NCBI GenBank assembly: GCA_009995705.1
Contig: JAADBR010000146.1
Span: 1 to 9,916, forward strand
DNA from: Microcystis aeruginosa W13-11
GTDB taxonomy: Bacteria > Cyanobacteriota > Cyanobacteriia > Cyanobacteriales > Microcystaceae
Length of the DNA stretch: 9,916 nt
Direction: 5' to 3'
Shown here: positions 6,152 through 9,916 of the stretch, piece by piece
Layout of the letters: each line of letters starts with the position of its first letter
Numbering within the stretch: position 1 is the first letter of the stretch
Made by a program: the position numbers and the translations under genes
The notes under the pieces: model-generated
The model's database searches: none
Told to the model about the DNA's origin: nothing
What the model saw: only the letters and a program-made list of their open reading frames with translations

Positions 6152-6314
6152 ACCTGTTTCGCCAGAAAAGCCACAAAACCCCTATCTTGCCTACATTTCA
6201 CATTTATTCAGCAAACCCTAGGTGTTTTATGGTTTCATAAGCAAAAATTATAACACAAAGTCGAGAAGAGCCTCTTAACTTTTTTTGTATCAAAATTACT
6301 TGAACGGGAGCATT

Positions 6315-6338
6315 AAAAGGGGAGAATTAATCCCCCCC
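6315..6338 (-). terminator. Rho-independent terminator of the dead surface-protein gene
   Basis: On the reverse strand, 7 nt after the pseudogene stop, GGGGA (complement of 6331-6335) and TCCCC (complement of 6319-6323) form a 5-bp stem with a 7-nt loop followed by TTTT. The position and T-run fit a simple intrinsic terminator left over from the intact gene. Confidence 0.55.
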
Positions 6339-6639
6339 ATCAATTTAGACAAAGAAACTATTGACCGCAATAGTGCCGAGCGCCGGTAAACCACCCGTTA
6401 ATCCGGTGAGATTAATCACCAAATCCTTAGCACTTTGGAAACCCGCCGTACCGTCGTTGATAATTAGGTAAGTAGAAGAACTATTGTCCCGCACTAAAAC
6501 AGCACTGTTCATGCCGAGAGCTTGATTTCCGGCTGTTGCCCCATTAGCATCGGTAAAGACGTTAGTAACAATGGTGTTAATATTGGTCGTGCTGCTATCT
6601 GTTGTCCGGGTAAAAGCGAGAGGGGCATTAATTGCCAGA

Positions 6640-6669
6640 TTGACAAGGCATTGCCCGTGCCATTAAGAT
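6640..6669 (+). promoter_or_regulatory. Candidate promoter of the CHAT-partner unit
   Basis: A consensus TTGACA (6640-6645) is followed after 18 bp by TAAGAT (6664-6669), 4 of 6 matches to TATAAT. Transcription would begin near 6676 and give a leader of ~47 nt that contains the ribosome binding site at 6707-6714. The -35 box falls exactly at the frame lesion of the antisense pseudogene. Confidence 0.35.
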
Positions 6670-6706
6670 TACCAGTACCAGTGAGGACGAGATTTTCCAC
6701 GTTGTC

Positions 6707-6714
6707 AGGAAGGG
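6707..6714 (+). promoter_or_regulatory. Ribosome binding site of the CHAT protease gene
   Basis: AGGAAGGG lies 8 nt before the ATG at 6723 and decides that start. The next in-frame ATG is codon 55. The site is also antisense to the coding sequence of the surface-protein remnant, so it appears to have been recruited from it. Confidence 0.55.
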
Positions 6715-6722
6715 TATAGGAA

Positions 6723-8948
6723 ATGGAAACTCGCAGTGAAACACCTCGTGAAACTTGGCTGCAACCGATTGTCGCTCTTCTGGGAGAAGGGGAATTCGCC
6801 GAGGCTTATGCTTTGGCTGCATACTTTCCTAACACTCGCAACAGACAACTCGTACAATTTGCTGCGTTGCTGGGACAAAATAAGATGAGTGAAGCTGATA
6901 CTCTCTTAAGGGACCTGCGTAGGAATAATATCCCAGCCAGACAGTCGCTCTGTAGAAGAATCAGACAAGCCATAAATGGTACATTATCAAAGCGCAAGTC
7001 CCTAAAGAAATTTGATGCTGAAACTCAAAGCCTTGTGGCTGAATTTGCAACTATTCTGAACCAAGTCGATTTGAATCTCCTTGATACAGCTGATAAAGCT
7101 ATTGAGGCTCAATATTTCGAGTTGGCTGATTTCTGTATTGAATTTCAACTGCTCACTCATCCAGAGACAAGCTCATTGGTCAATGATGTGTTACTCTTTA
7201 TTGTGTTTTGCGGTGAAAAAATGATGGAGATTTGGGACTCAAGATATCCTGCTAAACAGTCACAAGTTTTTAAACTCGAGGCATATCTTCAAAGTTCCCC
7301 ACTTCCTACTAATCGCTCAGAAGCTAAAGTTTTAGAATTAGAATTAGAAAATTGGAGTAAAAAAGTACCACAAGGTACTTTTAATGGTGGTAAAAAAGAC
7401 ATCAAAAAAGAATCTAAAAACATAACAATTGAACGCCACACTCGAATCGAATTCCCATCAGAATGTATTCTTGAGCAAAAAGTTGACTTAAAGATTCAGC
7501 TAACTCAAGAGATTCCAAAATCTACTCGTGTTCAAGAAAAAATTTCCCTCCCTGTAGAGTCTAATACTAAACAAGTTAAACTAAACGTCAAAGTTACGGC
7601 TCCAGGATTTGCCATAAGACCTTCTCAACAGCAGTTAACTGTTCTCGTTAAAGGTGATTCCAACGAAGTGATTTTTACCCTTTTTCCTCTTGAAACAGGT
7701 AAGCAAGTTATTGAGATTGAGTTTTTCCAAGAAGCAACAAGAGTCGGGTATCTTCTCGTCCCAACTAAGGTACGTTCCCACTCAGTTGACGAAAGTTCAC
7801 CAAAAGTTTTATCAATGGAAGACCCAATTGATGGTCTCAAAAACTTAGCAAGCATGACAGTTAACCCTGACAAGCACACCCTTAATGTTACTTGGATTGA
7901 GCGAGAAAGTAAATTACTCCATACCATTTTCCCAGCGAATCGATTAGGTGAGTGGGAGAAAACAATTCCCAATATTCAGGACAAAATTGAAGATGATTTG
8001 CGAAGTTTGAATGCTTTCCTGACAGAAGTAGTGCAACAAGGAAACCCCTCTGATGAGCGTTGGGAGAGTATCTGTTTCAATCTTCAGAGTGTTGGCGCTA
8101 ACTTGTTCGAGATGTTAATTCCCTCTGAAGTAGCAAAAAAAGTGCGAGATTGGAAGATTGGTTCTCCTGTCATTATCTCCACTAATGAACAGTGGATTCC
8201 TTGGGAATTAATGTACGACGGCGAAGATTTTTGGGGAAAGAAGTTTATTATTGCACGCTCTCCTCGCCTCAGCGATAGTCAAGATTTACCAGACAAAAAT
8301 AGACCTGAAAGTAAGGGAAAAAGACAAATCAAGCGGATTGTCAATATTGTCGGTGGAGATGTACCTTCCTCGGAAGCAGAGCGAGCTACCCATCTATTCT
8401 CTAATCTTCTCCCCCCGGAAGCGGTACAATTGTTAGCTAAACAGCCAATTTCGTCCCTTGTAAAAGCTATTCCAGGCACAGATGCGCTTCATTTCACCTG
8501 TCACGGACATTTAGAACCGCACCTACTCCAAATTGCTGGCGATAAAAACAAAACCCGAATTGAAAACTTGCTCCCTGAAACCATCCAAAGGCTACCCCTT
8601 GAGCCAGGTAGTCTTGTGTTTGCTAACGCCTGTGCTTCAACCGTTCCCGTGTTAACCTTTGGAAAATTTAGCAGTTTTGGCTGGAAATTTTATCAGCGTG
8701 GTGCAGATGCTTTCATTGGAACTTTAGGAGCCGTACCAGTGAAATATGCCGTCAACTTTGCCGAAATTGTTTACCGTGAATTATTCAACCCAGATGAGAA
8801 AATTACTATCGGACAGGCTGTAGCCAAAGCCAAAGAAGTTGCAGCCAATGAGAGAAACTTATTTTGGCTACTGTATTGTATTTATGGCGATCCAGATTTC
8901 TCGATTGTACAGCAAAAAAATTCCAAGGAGGAAGACCATGCCAATTAA
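6723..8948 (+). CDS. CHAT-domain (caspase-like) protease with helical and Ig-like N-terminal regions
   Basis: The 741-aa protein ends in a CHAT domain (about 400-735), a clan-CD cysteine peptidase fold related to caspases and separase. The catalytic pair is visible: H594 in HFTCHGH and C637 in FANACAS; YGDPDF (721-726) is the usual end of the domain. IPWELMYDG (492-500) is another typical CHAT segment. Residues 1-~215 are helical, with repeat-like pairs (LLGEGEFAEAYALAAYF; LLGQNKMSEADTLLRDL) and may bind a partner or sensor. A Lys-rich hinge (~224-232) leads to a beta-rich, Ig-like region (~236-350; two strand runs, ending TGKQVIEIEFFQ). No signal peptide or TM segment is present, so it should be cytoplasmic. 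Its stop overlaps the start of the 110-aa partner gene by 11 nt, implying translational coupling. It has no HIP1 site. Substrate and trigger are unknown; a role in defence or programmed cell death is inference from related systems. Confidence 0.88.
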   Translation: METRSETPRETWLQPIVALLGEGEFAEAYALAAYFPNTRNRQLVQFAALLGQNKMSEADTLLRDLRRNNIPARQSLCRRIRQAINGTLSKRKSLKKFDAETQSLVAEFATILNQVDLNLLDTADKAIEAQYFELADFCIEFQLLTHPETSSLVNDVLLFIVFCGEKMMEIWDSRYPAKQSQVFKLEAYLQSSPLPTNRSEAKVLELELENWSKKVPQGTFNGGKKDIKKESKNITIERHTRIEFPSECILEQKVDLKIQLTQEIPKSTRVQEKISLPVESNTKQVKLNVKVTAPGFAIRPSQQQLTVLVKGDSNEVIFTLFPLETGKQVIEIEFFQEATRVGYLLVPTKVRSHSVDESSPKVLSMEDPIDGLKNLASMTVNPDKHTLNVTWIERESKLLHTIFPANRLGEWEKTIPNIQDKIEDDLRSLNAFLTEVVQQGNPSDERWESICFNLQSVGANLFEMLIPSEVAKKVRDWKIGSPVIISTNEQWIPWELMYDGEDFWGKKFIIARSPRLSDSQDLPDKNRPESKGKRQIKRIVNIVGGDVPSSEAERATHLFSNLLPPEAVQLLAKQPISSLVKAIPGTDALHFTCHGHLEPHLLQIAGDKNKTRIENLLPETIQRLPLEPGSLVFANACASTVPVLTFGKFSSFGWKFYQRGADAFIGTLGAVPVKYAVNFAEIVYRELFNPDEKITIGQAVAKAKEVAANERNLFWLLYCIYGDPDFSIVQQKNSKEEDHAN
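8925..8931 (+). promoter_or_regulatory. Perfect ribosome binding site of the 110-aa partner gene
   Basis: AAGGAGG sits 6 nt before ATG 8938, the best Shine-Dalgarno match in the window. It fixes the start within the last codons of the CHAT gene and rules out the in-frame ATG at 8839, which would add 33 residues in the wrong frame of the conserved CHAT end. Confidence 0.85.
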
Positions 8949-9270
8949 AGTATATGCCACAGCTGTCGATCCAGCTTCAGTTAGTAGCTTACAAACTGAG
9001 GATGAGGAAATCCTGACTACTTTGGGACCACAAGAGGAAACCGTCGCAGTTCAGTTGCAAGAACTCTTTGAATCTGTGATGGAAGCTCTTTCAAGCAAGG
9101 TAGATGTAGAAAGTCAGTTGACTGTTGAAATTAATGGTTCAGTCAGCCTAAAGGCGCAGGGAGGACTCAAATATCTGTTTTTCAACATTGGAGCAGAAAC
9201 AGCCAATACAAACACGATGAAAGTTACCCTATCTACAACTTTGCAGCCAAAAATACAGAAAACGAAGTAA
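8938..9270 (+). CDS. Small CHAT-associated partner protein (possible trypco/pepco-type domain)
   Basis: I do not firmly recognise this 110-aa protein. It has an N-terminal strand (PIKVYATAV, 2-10), an acidic linker (~18-35), an amphipathic helix (~36-54, VAVQLQELFESVMEALSSK), and a beta-rich C-terminal half (~58-104) with glycines at 67, 75, 76 and 85. It contains no cysteine or histidine, so an enzymatic role is unlikely. It overlaps the CHAT gene by 11 nt and has the strongest ribosome binding site here, so it may be made in excess of the protease. Size, layout and position resemble the small peptidase-co-occurring domains (trypco/pepco types) described beside CHAT, caspase-like and trypsin-like peptidases in bacterial conflict systems; that assignment is by context and general appearance. 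Alternatives are an inhibitor, adaptor, or cleaved effector of the CHAT protease. Confidence 0.85.
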   Translation: MPIKVYATAVDPASVSSLQTEDEEILTTLGPQEETVAVQLQELFESVMEALSSKVDVESQLTVEINGSVSLKAQGGLKYLFFNIGAETANTNTMKVTLSTTLQPKIQKTK

Positions 9271-9313
9271 ATGTCCACCATCAAAACAAAAAGCCAGAGG
9301 TCGGTATCCGGTC

Positions 9314-9352
9314 TCTCAAAGAAAACGGGTTTCTCAAAGAGTTTCTCAAAGA
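9314..9352. repeat. Three direct copies of TCTCAAAGA
   Basis: Identical 9-mers start at 9314, 9332 and 9344. They overlap the terminator hairpin and account for its loop. Confidence 0.75.
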
Positions 9353-9364
9353 AACCCGTTTTCT
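9320..9364. terminator. Strong bidirectional hairpin closing the CHAT-partner unit
   Basis: Perfect 15-bp arms (9320-9334; 9350-9364) around GAAAACGGGTTTCT enclose a 15-nt loop. The stem ends in A-rich/T-rich tracts on both strands, fitting termination of the forward partner gene (stop at 9270) and of the reverse Rpn-like gene, whose stop codon lies in the right arm (9363-9365). The loop and left flank are made of three copies of TCTCAAAGA (9314-9322, 9332-9340, 9344-9352), so the hairpin looks like a local duplication or a dispersed repeat. Confidence 0.7.
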
Positions 9365-9916
9365 AGATGTTGATTTTTGCCAAAGACTGCTTAAATTCTG
9401 TGAGAGAATTAGCGGTAGCTGCTAATTTTAGTAGCTCTTCTAAGATAGTAGGGTTAGTCATTTTGCCGATTATCTCTTCAATTTCTGAAGAAATTTGTCC
9501 AAACCGCACAGTTAAAACTGTTTTGATGGCATCGCGGCTTTTTTCTAACGCTCCAATTTCCTTGCCAATTTCCTTACCACGTTCTATCCCTCGTAACTCC
9601 CCAATTTCCTCACCAATTTTCCTTCCTCGTAACTCCATATTACTTACTAAAGGCATAGTTCTTTCCTCCTCAAATTGTTTAATTTTACTTTCTAAACTTG
9701 ACTGTAATTCGGGGGATAAAGTCATCATATTGTCGATGATTTCAAATAGTTTAATTATCTGTTCCCTCTCGAACTCCCTTTCATATAATCCCCTGATTAA
9801 CCTCCACTTCCACTGTTCCCTCTGTTGCAGGTTCCTAGTAGTCGCTTTTGTTTTCAGGTGTGCCATGACTATTATAGCAAAGGGATTACTACTTGCTTCT
9901 AGTTCTGACCATCTTT
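9363..9916 (-). CDS. Rpn/PD-(D/E)XK nuclease-family transposase-like protein, C-terminal part (5' end outside window)
   Basis: The frame is open to the right edge of the window, so the internal ATG at 9866 is not the gene start. The visible 183 residues begin RWSELEASSNPFAIIVMAHL, which matches the segment just after the nuclease domain in cyanobacterial Rpn-like/PD-(D/E)XK family 'putative transposase' proteins. Then comes KWRLIRGLYER, typical of the same family. A coiled region of glycine-spaced charged repeats follows (GEEIGELRG, RGKEIGKEIG). The end is a DUF4351-like helical domain (AIKTVLTVRFGQISSEIEEI, then LLKLAATANSLTEFKQSL). The catalytic PD-(D/E)XK part is not in the window. Related Rpn proteins stimulate recombination in E. 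coli; the cyanobacterial copies are numerous and poorly understood. Whether the full gene is intact cannot be judged here. Confidence 0.8.
   Translation of the reverse strand, partial: RWSELEASSNPFAIIVMAHLKTKATTRNLQQREQWKWRLIRGLYEREFEREQIIKLFEIIDNMMTLSPELQSSLESKIKQFEEERTMPLVSNMELRGRKIGEEIGELRGIERGKEIGKEIGALEKSRDAIKTVLTVRFGQISSEIEEIIGKMTNPTILEELLKLAATANSLTEFKQSLAKINI

Larger units (their letters stand above)
6003..6220. mobile_element. MITE-like element with TAGGGTTTGC terminal inverted repeats
   Basis: Perfect 10-bp terminal inverted repeats (TAGGGTTTGC 6003-6012; GCAAACCCTA 6211-6220) bound a 218-bp non-coding element, with weaker similarity continuing inward (~15 of 20 positions). The outermost TA at each end could be a TA target duplication, as made by IS630/Tc1-type transposases; that origin is inference. 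Inside are a perfect 16-bp inverted repeat (GGGCGAAGCATTCGGA 6025-6040; partner 6074-6089) and an 11-of-12 inverted repeat (6116-6127; 6140-6151). The GGGCGAAGCATTCGG palindrome is a motif I recall as dispersed in cyanobacterial genomes. Short open frames here on both strands are symmetric by-products of the palindromes, not genes. Confidence 0.65.
6345..6735 (-). pseudogene. C-terminal remnant of a 'bluetail'/RTX-like secreted surface protein
   Basis: Two reverse-strand frames give one protein fragment. From the upstream side it reads VSISYTLPDNVENLVLTGTG and NLNGTGNA, the classic inter-repeat motif of calcium-binding RTX-like cyanobacterial surface proteins. After a frame change near 6637-6650 it continues for ~95 codons (ANGATAGNQALGMNSAVLVR, STYLIINDGTAGF, DLVINLTGL) and ends AVNSFFV-stop at 6345-6347. 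The C-terminal part fits the 'bluetail' domain of putative cyanobacterial surface proteins, which ends in a short NxFV-type tail. Most of the gene is missing: the 5' side breaks at ~6730, where the CHAT protease gene begins on the other strand, and an internal deletion joins repeat to tail out of frame. Its terminator (6315-6338) survives. Family identity is from motif memory. Confidence 0.7.

Noticed and set aside
5971..6221. Overlapping ORFs on both strands in the MITE-like element
   Set aside because: Their peptides mirror each other (both contain 'KHSD' and 'PNASP' runs) because the DNA is palindromic. There is no start signal.
6509..6822. Small ORFs on both strands around the CHAT start
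   Set aside because: They are fragments of the surface-protein pseudogene or its antisense, each joining parts of different true frames.
7625..8479. ORFs inside the CHAT gene on both strands
   Set aside because: They are shadows of the CHAT coding sequence. The host frame has clear domain motifs throughout.
8839..8937. 33-codon N-terminal extension of the partner protein
   Set aside because: It overlaps the conserved end of the CHAT domain in another frame and lies upstream of a perfect AAGGAGG and ATG.
9314..9364. CRISPR-like repeats near 9314-9352
   Set aside because: There are only three 9-bp copies with spacings of 9 and 3 bp. They form part of a terminator hairpin and no cas gene is present.

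Overview
The window looks like the chromosome of a unicellular cyanobacterium, most likely Microcystis or a close relative. Evidence: six copies of the cyanobacterial HIP1 octamer GCGATCGC (485, 1684, 2320, 2482, 3205, 5612), AT-rich spacers, a GT2/WcaF-type polysaccharide pair, a cyanobacterial-type RodZ protein, and a 3' half full of small mobile remnants, as is usual in that genus. The species call is inference; no rRNA or other marker gene is present.

Positions 1-5718 are mostly ordinary chromosomal genes. A short reverse-strand ORF (17-172) resembles the N-terminus of ISKra4-type transposases. Two co-oriented reverse-strand genes follow: a GT2 glycosyltransferase (871-1821) and a WcaF-like acetyltransferase (284-865), 5 bp apart. 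UreF (urease nickel-insertion accessory protein) diverges from an unrecognised multi-pass membrane protein. That protein converges, with 1 bp between stop codons, on a MoaB/MogA-type molybdopterin protein. A RodZ-like protein (HTH, one TM segment, DUF4115) converges on a membrane-anchored diheme cytochrome c; a 12-bp perfect inverted repeat built on ATCAGT units fills the gap between them.

Positions 5719-6722 contain no intact gene but are layered with debris. In order: an IS200/IS605-type right end (tnpB tail plus the 3' hairpin typical of its guide-RNA scaffold), a 218-bp MITE-like element with TAGGGTTTGC terminal repeats and nested palindromes, and the C-terminal remnant of a secreted 'bluetail'/RTX-like surface protein on the reverse strand with its own terminator.

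Positions 6723-9364 hold an accessory two-gene unit on the forward strand. The first gene encodes a 741-aa CHAT-domain (caspase-like) protease with His and Cys motifs intact, preceded by a helical N-terminal region and a beta-rich Ig-like region. The second encodes a 110-aa partner whose start overlaps the protease stop by 11 nt and has a perfect AAGGAGG ribosome binding site. A strong hairpin at 9320-9364 closes the unit. This arrangement, a CHAT peptidase plus a small co-occurring partner, resembles cyanobacterial biological-conflict or programmed-response modules. It is the most interesting content of the window. Its promoter and ribosome binding site seem to lie inside the antisense of the dead surface-protein gene.

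From 9363 to the right edge, on the reverse strand, is the C-terminal part of an Rpn/PD-(D/E)XK-nuclease-family protein whose N-terminus lies beyond the window.
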